Source: CAYVQA01 sp045119035
Lineage (GTDB): Bacteria; Bacillota_I; Bacilli_A; ML615J-28; CAG-313
Assembly (NCBI GenBank): GCA_045119035.1
Contig: JBGVCU010000060.1
Coordinates: forward strand, 1 to 64,000
Direction of reading: 5' to 3'
DNA: 64,000 nt
Within the stretch, counting starts at the first letter, position 1. Each line of letters opens with the position of its first letter. The position numbers and the translations under genes are program-made. Under the pieces are notes generated by a model. The model was not told the DNA's origin. It was given only the letters and a program-made list of their open reading frames with translations, and made no database searches. This document shows positions 44,710-54,762 of the stretch, piece by piece.

Positions 44710-46470
44710 ATGTTATTTGGAAAACATATAAATAAATATTATTTTAGATACATTTTATATTTTATTGTTGGTATTGCTGCTTTAATTGTTGTGGATATTG
44801 CGCAACTTGAAGTGCCACCTTTATTTAGAGTTTTAATTGACTCTATTAATAATAATACTTTAGAATATTCAATGTTAGTTGATATTGTTAAGAAGATGTT
44901 AGTTTTAATCTTAATAATGTTTTCTTGTCGTTTCTTATGGAGAATAGCTTTATTTGGAATGGCTATTAAACTTGAAGCAGATTTAAGACTTTGTATGTTT
45001 AAAAAAATTGAAACACTAGATCAAGAATATTTTAATGATCATAAAACTGGAGCTGTAATGGTTCTATTCACTAATGATTTACAAACAATTAGAAGTTGTT
45101 TTGGTCAAGGTACAATGATGTTAATTGACGCTTTATTCTTAGGTGCTTTATCTTTCATTAAAATGTATAGATTAAATCATATAATGGCAACTGTTGCGAT
45201 TATTCCACTTTTATTAATGTCTGGAATGGGCGTAATTGTCATGAGATTTATGCATAAGAAGTTTACAAAACGTCAAGAAGCATTTGAAGAATTATCTGAA
45301 TTTACTCAAGAAAATTTTTCAGGTATTAGTGTGATTAAAGCCTTTGTTAAAGAAACTAGTGAATTATTAAGATTTAATAAAATTAATAAGAAAAATGAAC
45401 AAGCAAATATGGAATTTGTTAAATTAAGTATTGCTGTTGAAATTTGTTTAAGTTTAGTAATAAATTCAGTTGTTTTATTAATTATTGTCTTTGGTGGACT
45501 GCAAATTATTAATAAAACAGGTTTTACTATTGGTAACTTAACAGAATATGTTTCATATTTTTCAACATTAATGTGGCCAATTATGGCACTTACACAAATT
45601 ATTAATTTAGGATCTCAAGGATATGCGAGTTTAAAACGTATTAATAAATTATTAGATCAAGAACCAAGTGTTAAAAATAGTGAAAATGCAATTGTTAAAG
45701 AAGAAATTAATGGTAAAATTGAATTTAGAAATCTATCATTCTCTTATCCAGGTGTTGATAATAAAGTTTTAGAAAATGTAAGTTTTGTTATTAATTCTGG
45801 TGATAAAATTGGTATTATCGGTAAAACAGGAAGTGGTAAAACAACAATTGTTGATTTACTTCTTAGAATGTATAATGTTGAAGAAAATTCAATTTTTATT
45901 GACGATATTGATATAATGAACCTTGATTTACAAACAATTAGAAAGAATATATCTTTTGTTCCTCAAGATAATTTCTTATTTGGTACAAAAGTAAAAGATA
46001 ACATTGCTTTTGGAAAAAATTCTACAGAAGATGAAATCATTGAAGTTGCTAAATATGCAGACATTCATAAAGATATTTTAGAGTTTAGTAATTCTTATGA
46101 TACAGTTTTAGGTGAAAGAGGTGTAACTGTTTCTGGAGGTCAAAAACAAAGAATATCAATTGCTAGAGCTTTCTTAAAACAAGCACCTATTATTATACTT
46201 GATGATGCTGTATCTGCTGTTGATACTAAAACTGAGGATACAATATTAAAAAATCTTCATCAAAACTTTAAAGATTCAACAGTAATTTTAACTGCTCATA
46301 GAATATCTACTGTTCAAGATTTAGATAAAATTATTGTACTTGATGAAGGTAGAGTAATTGGATTTGATTCACATGATAATTTATATAACAATAATCCAGT
46401 ATATAAAGAAATGGTTGATTTACAAAAACTAGAAGCAAAGATTGAAGGTGATTTAAATGAAACAAAATAA
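44710..46470 (+). CDS. Heterodimeric ABC exporter half, degenerate-site subunit
   Basis: The 586-aa half-transporter has six membrane helices (about 1-310) and a C-terminal ATPase: Walker A GKTGSGKTT, signature VSGGQKQR, Walker B IIILDDAVSAVD. The catalytic Glu after Walker B is Asp (D499), as in the inactive-site subunits of BmrC/TM287-type exporters. It overlaps the next half-transporter gene by 14 bp. Together they are probably a multidrug or lipid exporter (BmrCD/YheIH-like); substrate not determinable. Confidence 0.93.
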   Translation: MLFGKHINKYYFRYILYFIVGIAALIVVDIAQLEVPPLFRVLIDSINNNTLEYSMLVDIVKKMLVLILIMFSCRFLWRIALFGMAIKLEADLRLCMFKKIETLDQEYFNDHKTGAVMVLFTNDLQTIRSCFGQGTMMLIDALFLGALSFIKMYRLNHIMATVAIIPLLLMSGMGVIVMRFMHKKFTKRQEAFEELSEFTQENFSGISVIKAFVKETSELLRFNKINKKNEQANMEFVKLSIAVEICLSLVINSVVLLIIVFGGLQIINKTGFTIGNLTEYVSYFSTLMWPIMALTQIINLGSQGYASLKRINKLLDQEPSVKNSENAIVKEEINGKIEFRNLSFSYPGVDNKVLENVSFVINSGDKIGIIGKTGSGKTTIVDLLLRMYNVEENSIFIDDIDIMNLDLQTIRKNISFVPQDNFLFGTKVKDNIAFGKNSTEDEIIEVAKYADIHKDILEFSNSYDTVLGERGVTVSGGQKQRISIARAFLKQAPIIILDDAVSAVDTKTEDTILKNLHQNFKDSTVILTAHRISTVQDLDKIIVLDEGRVIGFDSHDNLYNNNPVYKEMVDLQKLEAKIEGDLNETK

Positions 46471-48214
46471 TCAACAAGACACAAAAATCTTTGGTCGTTT
46501 AGTTAAATTTGCTATTCCACTTAAAAAATCATTCATTATTGCATTTCTTTTAATGATATTATCAGTAGGTCTTAATACAGTAATGCCATTATTAAATGCA
46601 CAAATGTTATCAATCTTAGGTGAAACAGAAGTTAATAAAAATCATTTTTTTGGATTTATTGCATTTTATGTTATTTTAATTCTATTACTTCTTGTAATTT
46701 CGTTTTTTCAACATTATATTTTACAAAAAGCAGGACAAAGAATTATCTATTCTATTCGTGAACAAGTGTTCTATAAAATTGAAAATTTCTCTAATGAACA
46801 ATTAAATAAAGAGCCTGTTGGAAAATATGTAACTAGGGTAACTAATGATACTCAAGCATTAAATGAAATGTATACTTCAGTATTAGTAGGTTTACTTAAA
46901 AATGTATTACAAATTATTTTTGTATTCATCTTTATGATGATAACTAGTGTTAAGTTTTCACTAATTACATTAGCTGTTGCTCCAATTGTCCTTTTATCTT
47001 CTATTGTATTTAGAAAATTTTCAAGACGTGCATACCGTAATGTTAGAAAAAATATCTCTAACATGAATGCATTTTTAAATGAAAATATATCTGGTATTAA
47101 AATTACACAAGGTTTCTCTCAAGAAGAAAAACAATTAAATAAATTTGTTGAAACAAATAATGCTTTAAAGAAGAGTTCACTTCAAGAAGTATTTGTATTT
47201 GGTATTTTTAGACCATTTATTTATGTTTTATATATTTCAACAGTAACTTTAGTGTTATTTATCGGAGGTAAAGAATTTTTAACAACAGGTCTTGTTGGAT
47301 ATGTTACAATCTATACTTTCTATTTATATATTGAACAATTTTTCCAACCAATTCAACAACTAGCGGATCAATTTAACACTTTACAATCAGCTATGGCGGC
47401 CAGCGAAAGAATTTTTGACATCATTGATACAGATCCTTTAATTAAGGATAAAGAAGATGCTATTGAACTTGAAGATATTAAAGGTAGAATTGAGTTTAAA
47501 AATGTCTGGTTTGCTTATGTTGGTGAAGAATGGATTTTAAAAGATGTTTCGTTTACTATTGAAGAAAAACAAACAGTTGCTTTTGTTGGTGCAACAGGTA
47601 GTGGTAAGACAACAATTTTATCATTAATTGTTAGAAATTATGATATCCAAAAAGGTCAAATTTTAATTGATGGAATTGATATTAAAGATATAAAACTTGC
47701 ATCTTTAAGATTAAAAGTTGGACAAATGTTACAAGATGTATTCTTATTTAATGGATCAATCAAAGAAAACATTACAATGTTTGATGAAATTGATCAAAAT
47801 GAAGTAGAACTTGCTGCTAAGTTTGTTAATGCAAATCGATTTATTGAAAAACTTCCAAATAAATATGATGAAATAGTAAAAGAAAGAGGAAATAATTTCT
47901 CAGCTGGGGAAAGACAACTTTTATCTTTTGCAAGATGTATTGTTAAAAAGCCTTCTGTAATGATTCTAGATGAGGCAACAGCTAATATTGATACTGAAAC
48001 AGAAGTTTTAATTCAAGATTCATTAGAAAAAATGATGAATGTAGGAACAATGTTAATTGTTGCTCATAGATTATCAACAATTCAATATGCAGATAATATT
48101 ATTGTAATGAGAAAAGGTCGTATTATTGAAAGTGGAACACATCAAGAATTACTTTCTTATGGTGGACATTATTACGACTTATATAAATTACAATATAGAG
48201 GTCAAAATGAATAA
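46457..48214 (+). CDS. Heterodimeric ABC exporter half, catalytic subunit
   Basis: The 585-aa partner has six membrane helices (about 18-300) and an ATPase with Walker A GATGSGKTT, signature FSAGERQLLSFARC and Walker B VMILDEATANID with the catalytic Glu intact (E506). One standard and one degenerate site is the hallmark of heterodimeric exporters. Its start overlaps the previous gene and its end overlaps the ChrA gene by 8 bp, so all are one operon. Confidence 0.93.
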   Translation: MKQNNQQDTKIFGRLVKFAIPLKKSFIIAFLLMILSVGLNTVMPLLNAQMLSILGETEVNKNHFFGFIAFYVILILLLLVISFFQHYILQKAGQRIIYSIREQVFYKIENFSNEQLNKEPVGKYVTRVTNDTQALNEMYTSVLVGLLKNVLQIIFVFIFMMITSVKFSLITLAVAPIVLLSSIVFRKFSRRAYRNVRKNISNMNAFLNENISGIKITQGFSQEEKQLNKFVETNNALKKSSLQEVFVFGIFRPFIYVLYISTVTLVLFIGGKEFLTTGLVGYVTIYTFYLYIEQFFQPIQQLADQFNTLQSAMAASERIFDIIDTDPLIKDKEDAIELEDIKGRIEFKNVWFAYVGEEWILKDVSFTIEEKQTVAFVGATGSGKTTILSLIVRNYDIQKGQILIDGIDIKDIKLASLRLKVGQMLQDVFLFNGSIKENITMFDEIDQNEVELAAKFVNANRFIEKLPNKYDEIVKERGNNFSAGERQLLSFARCIVKKPSVMILDEATANIDTETEVLIQDSLEKMMNVGTMLIVAHRLSTIQYADNIIVMRKGRIIESGTHQELLSYGGHYYDLYKLQYRGQNE

Positions 48215-48773
48215 GTATTTAGATTTATTTTTAACTTTTTCCAAAATAGGAGCATTCACTTTTGGTGGTGGATATGCTATGATACCGTTAATTGAACAAG
48301 AAGTAGTTGAAAAGAAACAATGGATTAAAGGGGAAGATGTAATTGATATTATTGCGATTTCAGAATCTACTCCTGGAGTTCTTGCTGTTAACTGTGCTAC
48401 TTATATTGGTTATCGTATTGGTGGTTTTTTTGGAAGTTTACTTGCTACACTTGGTGTAGTATTACCATCGTTTTTTATAATACTTGCAATAAGTTTATTT
48501 TTAAATGCATTTCAAGAAAATCAATTTATTCAAAACTTTTTAATTGGTGTAAAAGCTGGGGTTGTAGTTTTATTATTTAAAGCAGTCGTTAAGCTAGGAA
48601 AAGCTATTAAAAAAGATATTTTTGGATATGTTCTTGCGGTATTAGGATTTATTATTTCAGTGTTATTTGATATACCAGTAATTTTAATGTTACTAAGTGG
48701 TGCATTTATTGGTATCATTTATGGCGTTATAAGAAAAACAAAAAAGATAAGTGATGGTGATAATTATGCTTAG
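48207..48773 (+). CDS. ChrA-family chromate transporter, first half
   Basis: A single-domain (short-chain) ChrA protein of 188 aa with five or six hydrophobic segments and the CHR-domain motif FGGGYAMIPLIEQEVV at the N-terminus, then ISESTPGVLAVNCATYIG. Short ChrA proteins act as antiparallel pairs and export chromate or related anions; the native substrate in gut Bacilli is unknown. ATG 48207 follows SD agaggt inside the exporter gene end. The second half overlaps by 8 bp. Confidence 0.9.
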   Translation: MNKYLDLFLTFSKIGAFTFGGGYAMIPLIEQEVVEKKQWIKGEDVIDIIAISESTPGVLAVNCATYIGYRIGGFFGSLLATLGVVLPSFFIILAISLFLNAFQENQFIQNFLIGVKAGVVVLLFKAVVKLGKAIKKDIFGYVLAVLGFIISVLFDIPVILMLLSGAFIGIIYGVIRKTKKISDGDNYA

Positions 48774-49377
48774 TCTACTTATCGCATTATTTATTAGCTT
48801 TTTCTTAATCGGTTTATTCACTTTTGGTGGTGGATATGCGATGATTCCAATGATTCAAGAGACAGTTCTTGAAAAAGGATGGATTTCATCTATTGATGAA
48901 ATATTTAAATTTATTGGAATAGCTGAGGCTACACCTGGTCCTTTTGCTGTTAATATAGCAACATTTATTGGTTTTAATCAAGCGGGATTCTTAGGTGCAG
49001 CGGCGTCTACATTTGGTGTTATACTTCCTTCGTTTATTATTATTTTAATAATTGCGATGGTTGGTGATCGTTTTTTAAAAACACCTATAATGCAGGATGC
49101 ATTAAGAGGAATTAGACCGATAGTTATTGGACTAATTGCAAGTGTTGCTCTTTCTATATTATATAAGAATTTATTTAGAGCTGATCTTGATATATTCAAT
49201 ATTGAAATTAATGATTTTGATTTTATTTGTCTAATCATTACAATTATTGCTTTTTGTTTAAGTTTTGTTAAATATAAAGTAAAGAAAAATGATAAAATAA
49301 TAACTAAGAAAATTAGCCCTATATTAATTATTATTATTTCTGGACTAATTGGAATGGTATTATATACATTTATTTAA
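48766..49377 (+). CDS. ChrA-family chromate transporter, second half
   Basis: A 203-aa CHR-domain protein paired with the preceding one: FGGGYAMIPMIQETVLEKGWI, GIAEATPGPFAVNIATFIG. Hydrophobic helices continue to the C-terminus. ATG 48766 follows SD ggtgat; upstream in-frame ATGs at 48751 and 48754 lack one. It lies in the exporter-chrA-truB-ribF gene string with minimal gaps. Confidence 0.9.
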   Translation: MLSLLIALFISFFLIGLFTFGGGYAMIPMIQETVLEKGWISSIDEIFKFIGIAEATPGPFAVNIATFIGFNQAGFLGAAASTFGVILPSFIIILIIAMVGDRFLKTPIMQDALRGIRPIVIGLIASVALSILYKNLFRADLDIFNIEINDFDFICLIITIIAFCLSFVKYKVKKNDKIITKKISPILIIIISGLIGMVLYTFI

Positions 49378-49387
49378 GAGGTATTTT

Positions 49388-50269
49388 ATGGATGGCCTAC
49401 TAATAATTAATAAAGAAAAAAATATGACAAGTCATGATGTCGTTGGTAAACTTAGAAAAATTCTAAATACTAAACGCATCGGACATACTGGAACATTAGA
49501 TCCAAACGCAACAGGTGTTTTAGTAATTTGTGTTGGTGAAGCTACAAAACTTGTTCAATTTTTAGAACAAGATAGTAAAACATATTATGCTGAGATAATT
49601 ATTGGTATGGCAACAGATACTTATGATGTTACTGGAAATGTAATGGAAAAAGTCGTTTGTGAAAATATCGATAAAAATATTATTCAAGAAACACTAAATT
49701 CGTTTATTACAACATACGAACAACTTCCTCCAATGTATTCTGCTATTAAAGTAAATGGAAAAAAACTTTATGATTATGCTAGAAATAATGAAAAAGTGGA
49801 ATTAAAAGGAAGACTTGTTACAATAAATGATATTAAATGGGATCAAAAAATAATTAAACATGATGATTACTTATCGATTTTTATCGAAGTTGATGTTTCT
49901 AAGGGTACATATATTAGAAGTTTATGTTATGATATTGGAAAAAAATTAAATATTCCTTGCTGTATGGGCGATTTGGTGAGAATTAGAACAGGTAAATTTA
50001 ATATTAATCAAAGTAAATTATTAAAAGATATTAATGTTAATGATTGTAATTTTGTTGATATGTTAGATGCAATAGATTATTTCCAATATGAAATAACTAA
50101 TACTGTTTTTGAACGTCAAGTTATGCATGGAATGCAAATATATGAAGCAAAAGTAAAATGTTATATTCCAGATACTCCTAAATATATTGCTTTTACAAAA
50201 GATAATAAGCTTAAAGCTATTTACGAATTAAATGATCATGTTTATAAGGTGGCTAGATTATGGACGTAA
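49388..50269 (+). CDS. truB: tRNA pseudouridine-55 synthase
   Basis: TruB makes pseudouridine 55 in the T-loop of tRNAs. The 293-aa protein has GLLIINKEKNMTSHDVVGKLRK, the catalytic RIGHTGTLDPNATGVLVIC (Asp nucleophile) and PMYSAIKVNGKKLYDYAR. ATG 49388 with SD aagaggt is chosen over an upstream ATG (49349) lying inside chrA. It overlaps ribF by 10 bp; truB-ribF is a conserved pair. Confidence 0.97.
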   Translation: MDGLLIINKEKNMTSHDVVGKLRKILNTKRIGHTGTLDPNATGVLVICVGEATKLVQFLEQDSKTYYAEIIIGMATDTYDVTGNVMEKVVCENIDKNIIQETLNSFITTYEQLPPMYSAIKVNGKKLYDYARNNEKVELKGRLVTINDIKWDQKIIKHDDYLSIFIEVDVSKGTYIRSLCYDIGKKLNIPCCMGDLVRIRTGKFNINQSKLLKDINVNDCNFVDMLDAIDYFQYEITNTVFERQVMHGMQIYEAKVKCYIPDTPKYIAFTKDNKLKAIYELNDHVYKVARLWT

Positions 50270-51186
50270 TAAAAATATATAATGATATTCCAAAATTAAA
50301 TAATTTAGTTTGTGCAATTGGTCAATTTGATGGTTTGCATGTTGCTCATTTAAAACTAATTGAAGAAACATTAAGAATCGGAAAAGAGAAGAACTTAAAA
50401 ACAGGACTAATTACATTTGATCCTCATCCTGATTTTATTTTAAATAAGCAAAATACTAAAACTTATCTTACTCCACTTGAAAATAAAATTAAAATAATTG
50501 AATCACTTGGTTTAGATTATTTAATAATTATTAATTTTACAATAGAAGTAGCATCAGTTGAACCACGTATTTTCGTAGAAAAGTATTTAACAACTTTAGG
50601 TGTTAAAGAAGTTGTTGTAGGATTTGATTTTAAGTTTGGTAAATTTGGTAAAGGACGTCCTACTGATATTTTTGAATATTCAAATAAATGTATTAATGTT
50701 ACAGTTATTGATGAGATTAAATTTCATGATGAAAAAATCGGTACTACGCAAATTAAAGAATTACTTTCAGTTGGTAAAGTAGATATTGTTAAAGAACTTT
50801 TAGGTAGATATTATTCTATATCTTCAAAAGTAATTAAAGGAAGTCAAATAGGTTCAAAAATTGGAGTTCCAACAGCCAATCTTTTAATAAAAGATGATTT
50901 CTTTGATGTATTATCTGGAGTATATAGTGTAATTGTTAAAGTAAATAATCACAACTATCTAGGTGTATGTAATATTGGTCATAATCCTAGTTTTAATTAT
51001 CAAGCAAACAAACGTCTTGAAATTCATATAATAGACTTTAATGAAGATATTTATGAAGAAGTTGTTGAAGTTTCATTTATTAAATATTTAAGAAGTGAAA
51101 CAGTATTTAATGATATCAATTTATTTAAAGAACAAATCGAAAAAGATATTAAAACGACATTATCATACAAAAACTTAATAGAATAA
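50260..51186 (+). CDS. ribF: Bifunctional riboflavin kinase / FAD synthetase
   Basis: RibF converts riboflavin to FMN and then FAD. The 308-aa protein has the N-terminal adenylyltransferase (AIGQFDGLHVAHLKLIE, TFDPHPD, VVGFDFKFGKFGKGR) and the C-terminal kinase (GSQIGSKIGVPTANL, GVYSVIV, CNIGHNPSF). Both halves are full length. It starts within the truB 3' end and is closed by a terminator that includes its stop codon. Confidence 0.97.
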   Translation: MDVIKIYNDIPKLNNLVCAIGQFDGLHVAHLKLIEETLRIGKEKNLKTGLITFDPHPDFILNKQNTKTYLTPLENKIKIIESLGLDYLIIINFTIEVASVEPRIFVEKYLTTLGVKEVVVGFDFKFGKFGKGRPTDIFEYSNKCINVTVIDEIKFHDEKIGTTQIKELLSVGKVDIVKELLGRYYSISSKVIKGSQIGSKIGVPTANLLIKDDFFDVLSGVYSVIVKVNNHNYLGVCNIGHNPSFNYQANKRLEIHIIDFNEDIYEEVVEVSFIKYLRSETVFNDINLFKEQIEKDIKTTLSYKNLIE

Positions 51187-51208
51187 CCATTTGGTTATTC
51201 TATTTTTG
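51182..51208 (+). terminator. Terminator after ribF
   Basis: Palindrome aataacca-tt-tggttatt followed by c and a T-rich tract. Confidence 0.85.
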
Positions 51209-51275
51209 TTTATTAGTAGAAAAAACATCTAAAATATGTTATAATAAATAAAATATATAAATTTGAGGAAAATAT

Positions 51276-54188
51276 ATGAAAAATAAAAAAATATCATTTA
51301 TACTACTTTTTTTACTATTATTTACATTAATGTCTTGTACTGATACTGGTTCACAACATAAACATGTTTATAATAATAAATGTGATGCCACATGTAATGA
51401 TTGTGGTGAAATTAGAGTTGTTCCGCATAATTACGAATATGAATGTGATCCAATCTGCAATACATGCGGAGAAGAAAGAGTCACTGAACATTTATATGAT
51501 AATAATTGTGATTCTGAATGTAATACATGTGGATATGTTAGAAATGTAACTCATACGCCAGTTGCAGATGATTTTGATTGTACAACTGCACTTATTTGTA
51601 GCATTTGTGAAAAAGTTTTAGTAGAAGCTAAAGAACATTCATTTACAAACGCTTCTGATAAAACATGTAATAATGAAGGATGCATTTACGAACAAGATGT
51701 TGTTCATACACCTTCAGCAGATGATTTCGATTGTACAACTGATGTAAAATGTACTACTTGTGGTGAAACTTTAATTTATGGTAAACAAGATCATGAATAT
51801 GATAATTCTTGTGATTCAACATGTAACTCTGTTGGCTGTAATTATAAAAGACAGGTTTCTCATACTCCAGAAGTAGATGATTATAATTGTACGACTGCAA
51901 CAAGATGTAGTGTGTGTAATGTGGTTATTGTTAATGCTTTAAGTCATAAATTTGATAATTCATGTGATGAAGATTGTAATAATACAGGATGTAACTATAC
52001 AAGAGAAACTTCACATAAAGCTGAAGAAGATGATTATGATTGTACTACTAGTCAAAAATGCAGTGTATGTAATGTTATATTAGTAAATTCATTAAATCAT
52101 GTTTTTAGTAATGATAATGATTCAACTTGTAATAATACAGGATGTAATTACACAAGAGAAATTAATGATGATCCATCTTCATGTTCTCATATTGATATAG
52201 ATAATAATAATACATGTGATCAATGTAATCAATCAGTAAGTGATATAATTGATATTTTTGCAATTAATGATTTACACGGTATGTTTATGGATAGTTCATC
52301 ACAAGTTGGACTTGATGAATTTAGTACTTGGTATAAAAATTTAGAATCTGATGATGCTAGTTATGAATTATTGATTTCTCAAGGTGATATGTGGCAAGGA
52401 AGTGCTGAATCTGGTATCAATAAAGGTGCTATGATGACAGAATGGATGAACTATATGGGGTTTGTCTCAATGACACTTGGAAATCATGAATTTGACTGGG
52501 GAGAACAATATGTTAAAAATAATCATAGTATTGCTGAATTCCCATTCCTAGCTATTAATATAAGAGATAAAAATGGTAATGCTGTTCCTTATTGTCAACC
52601 ATCAACTACTGTAGAAATTGGTAATATCAAAATTGGAATTATTGGAGCAATTGGAGATTGTTTAAGTTCAATTTCTGGTGAATTTAATGGCAATTTACAA
52701 TTTATAACTGGAAGTCAATTAACAACTTTAGTTCAAAATGAAGCAAAATCATTAAGAAATGCAGGATGTGATTTCATAGTTTATTCTTGTCATGAAGGAT
52801 ATGGCTCTTTTTATGATGATACGTTATCTAATAAAAATAGTGGTAAAGGTTATGTTGATTTAGTTTTAGAAGGACATTCTCATGCATCTTATATTAAGAC
52901 TGATTCATATGGCGTTTATCATGTTCAAAGTGGTGGATATAATGAGTCAATCGGAAATATCACTTTAAATTATAACTATGTAAATGATACTTATTCTATT
53001 TCAGTAAAACAAGTGTATAGTAATACATATGGATCAAGTAATATTAAAGACCATACTATTATTAATTCATTAATGAATGAGTATTTCCCTGCTGATAATG
53101 ATCCTTCAACACCAGAGAACCCATATACGAAAGTTTTAGGATATAATCCTAGTGTTATTAAGAGTAGTAATTTACTAAGTCTTGTGGCACAGTTATATTT
53201 AGAAAAAGGAATTGAAAAATGGGGTAATTCATATGATATTGTTGTTGCTGGAGGATATTTAAATACTAGAGATCCATATGACTTAAAAGCCGGTAACATA
53301 ACATATGCAGATTTGTATGCTTTACTTCCTTTTGATAATCATATTGTTTTAGGTAAAATTAGTGGTACTAATCTTAATAGAAAATTCTTACAAAGTAGTT
53401 CATATACTGTTGCTACAAAGAGTGGCTTTAGTTCATCAAGTGTTTCAACATCTAAAACATATTATATAGTTGTAGACACGTATACTTCATACTATTCTTC
53501 AAATGGAATTACACAAGTTGATATTTATCAAGAAGGTGTGTATGCAAGAGATTTACTTGCCGAGTATTTAAGTGGTCAAAGCTCTGGTGGAAATACTGGT
53601 GGTAATCCAGTTGAACCAAATAAAACTGTAGATATTAAAACAGTTAAAGCTGGTACTGTTGGTGCAACATACCAAACAGAAGGTATTGTTGTTGCGGCTA
53701 CAAAAAATGCTTATATGTTAATGGATAATTCTGGTAGCGGAAATACTCCTAATTATATTTATGTTTATTTAGGTAGTAGTTTAAATAGTTTTAATATTGG
53801 TGATAAAGTTTCTGTTATTGGTGCAACTTCAACTTATCAAGGACAAGTACAATTTACAACAGGTACTACTGGTACCTTAATTAGTTCAAATAATACAATA
53901 TCAAAACCAACTATTAAAAATGGTGATGGAACTTATTTGAATAATTTAATATCAAGCGGATTAACTGTTGGAGAATATGTTGAAATAAAAGGAACTTTAA
54001 ATATATCTGGTAACTATAATAATGTAACTGTTAGTGGTACTACATCAAATGTTTATGTTTCTTTCCCTCAAATGTCTTATGATGTATCTAGTTTTAATGG
54101 AAAATCTATAACAATCAAAGGATATATGGCATATATTCAAGGAAGTAGTAAAAAATATATTTACATTATTCCGGAATCAATTGAATAG
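51276..54188 (+). CDS. Surface lipoprotein: Cys/His repeats, 5'-nucleotidase-type phosphoesterase, OB fold
   Basis: The 970-aa protein starts with a lipoprotein signal (TLMSC, Cys21). Residues about 27-320 form six to eight Cys-rich repeats of the type HxYDNxCDxxCNxCGxxR, alternating with DDFDCTTxxxCxxC. A metallophosphoesterase of the UshA/5'-nucleotidase family follows (INDLHG with D332/H334, QGDMWQGS, LGNHEFDWG, SCHEGYG, EGHSHASY) with its C-terminal substrate domain. The last 200 residues are an OB-fold-like module (VDIKTVKAGTVGATYQTEGIV). It probably strips phosphate from extracellular nucleotides. The Cys repeats may bind metal or be disulfide-linked. Confidence 0.88.
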   Translation: MKNKKISFILLFLLLFTLMSCTDTGSQHKHVYNNKCDATCNDCGEIRVVPHNYEYECDPICNTCGEERVTEHLYDNNCDSECNTCGYVRNVTHTPVADDFDCTTALICSICEKVLVEAKEHSFTNASDKTCNNEGCIYEQDVVHTPSADDFDCTTDVKCTTCGETLIYGKQDHEYDNSCDSTCNSVGCNYKRQVSHTPEVDDYNCTTATRCSVCNVVIVNALSHKFDNSCDEDCNNTGCNYTRETSHKAEEDDYDCTTSQKCSVCNVILVNSLNHVFSNDNDSTCNNTGCNYTREINDDPSSCSHIDIDNNNTCDQCNQSVSDIIDIFAINDLHGMFMDSSSQVGLDEFSTWYKNLESDDASYELLISQGDMWQGSAESGINKGAMMTEWMNYMGFVSMTLGNHEFDWGEQYVKNNHSIAEFPFLAINIRDKNGNAVPYCQPSTTVEIGNIKIGIIGAIGDCLSSISGEFNGNLQFITGSQLTTLVQNEAKSLRNAGCDFIVYSCHEGYGSFYDDTLSNKNSGKGYVDLVLEGHSHASYIKTDSYGVYHVQSGGYNESIGNITLNYNYVNDTYSISVKQVYSNTYGSSNIKDHTIINSLMNEYFPADNDPSTPENPYTKVLGYNPSVIKSSNLLSLVAQLYLEKGIEKWGNSYDIVVAGGYLNTRDPYDLKAGNITYADLYALLPFDNHIVLGKISGTNLNRKFLQSSSYTVATKSGFSSSSVSTSKTYYIVVDTYTSYYSSNGITQVDIYQEGVYARDLLAEYLSGQSSGGNTGGNPVEPNKTVDIKTVKAGTVGATYQTEGIVVAATKNAYMLMDNSGSGNTPNYIYVYLGSSLNSFNIGDKVSVIGATSTYQGQVQFTTGTTGTLISSNNTISKPTIKNGDGTYLNNLISSGLTVGEYVEIKGTLNISGNYNNVTVSGTTSNVYVSFPQMSYDVSSFNGKSITIKGYMAYIQGSSKKYIYIIPESIE

Positions 54189-54194
54189 TTTAAG

Positions 54195-54230
54195 AAGATG
54201 ATGGTTAATAATAACCATCATCTTTTATTT
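54195..54230 (+). terminator. Terminator after the 5'-nucleotidase lipoprotein gene
   Basis: Stem aagatgatggtta / taaccatcatctt followed by a T-rich tract. Confidence 0.9.
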
Positions 54231-54275
54231 ATAATAAAATAAACCATTTTCATAAAATGCTAAAAGTTATATCAC

Positions 54276-54304
54276 TTGCAATTTATAGGCGTTTATGGTA
54301 TAAT
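54276..54304 (+). promoter_or_regulatory. rpsO: Promoter of rpsO
   Basis: TTGCAA (54276-54281), 17-bp spacer, TGGTATAAT with TATAAT at 54299-54304. Confidence 0.8.
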
Positions 54305-54311
54305 TAATATA

Positions 54312-54380
54312 CCTACTACGGAGTTATGCGAGTTTTCCGACGTATGACATTGTTTTAGGAGTAAATTTATAGGGGGAAAA
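54312..54380 (+). promoter_or_regulatory. Candidate rpsO 5' leader structure
   Basis: In the leader, atgcg can pair with cgtat while cgga just upstream can pair with tccg in the enclosed loop, a pseudoknot-like arrangement. S15 regulates its own mRNA in several bacteria through such leader structures. Only the pairing is seen; regulation is inferred. Confidence 0.4.
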
Positions 54381-54385
54381 AAATA

Positions 54386-54658
54386 ATGGCTTGCATCACT
54401 AAAGATGAAAAAACAGCAATTATTGCTAAGTTCGCACGTTGCGAAGGAGATACAGGTTCTCCAGAAGTTCAAATTGCAATTTTAAGTGCAGAAATCAACA
54501 AATTAAATGGACATTTAAAAGTTCATACTCACGATTTCCATTCACGCCGTGGATTACTTAAAAAAGTTGGACACCGTCGTAATTTATTAACTTATTTAAG
54601 AAATAAAGACATCGCTCGTTATCGTGAACTTATTGCCAAATTAGGCTTAAGAAAATAG
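54386..54658 (+). CDS. rpsO: Ribosomal protein S15
   Basis: The 90-aa 30S protein binds 16S rRNA helices 20-22. It is full length, with the conserved GDTGSPEVQIA, LNGHLKVHTHDFHSRRGLL and KVGHRRNLLTYL segments. SD aggggga precedes ATG 54386. It is followed by a hairpin and then pnp, a nearly universal gene pair. Confidence 0.98.
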   Translation: MACITKDEKTAIIAKFARCEGDTGSPEVQIAILSAEINKLNGHLKVHTHDFHSRRGLLKKVGHRRNLLTYLRNKDIARYRELIAKLGLRK

Positions 54659-54663
54659 GTATT

Positions 54664-54690
54664 AAGGGCACTATATGTGCCCTTATTTCC
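54664..54690 (+). terminator. Hairpin/terminator between rpsO and pnp
   Basis: Stem aagggcac / gtgccctt followed by a short T-containing tract; a weak T run suggests partial readthrough into pnp. Confidence 0.7.
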
Positions 54691-54762
54691 TTGCTCGGAC
54701 ATTACAATAAATTAGTAACCAAATTTATTTTATGATATTTATTATAAGAAAGGTATAAAAAT

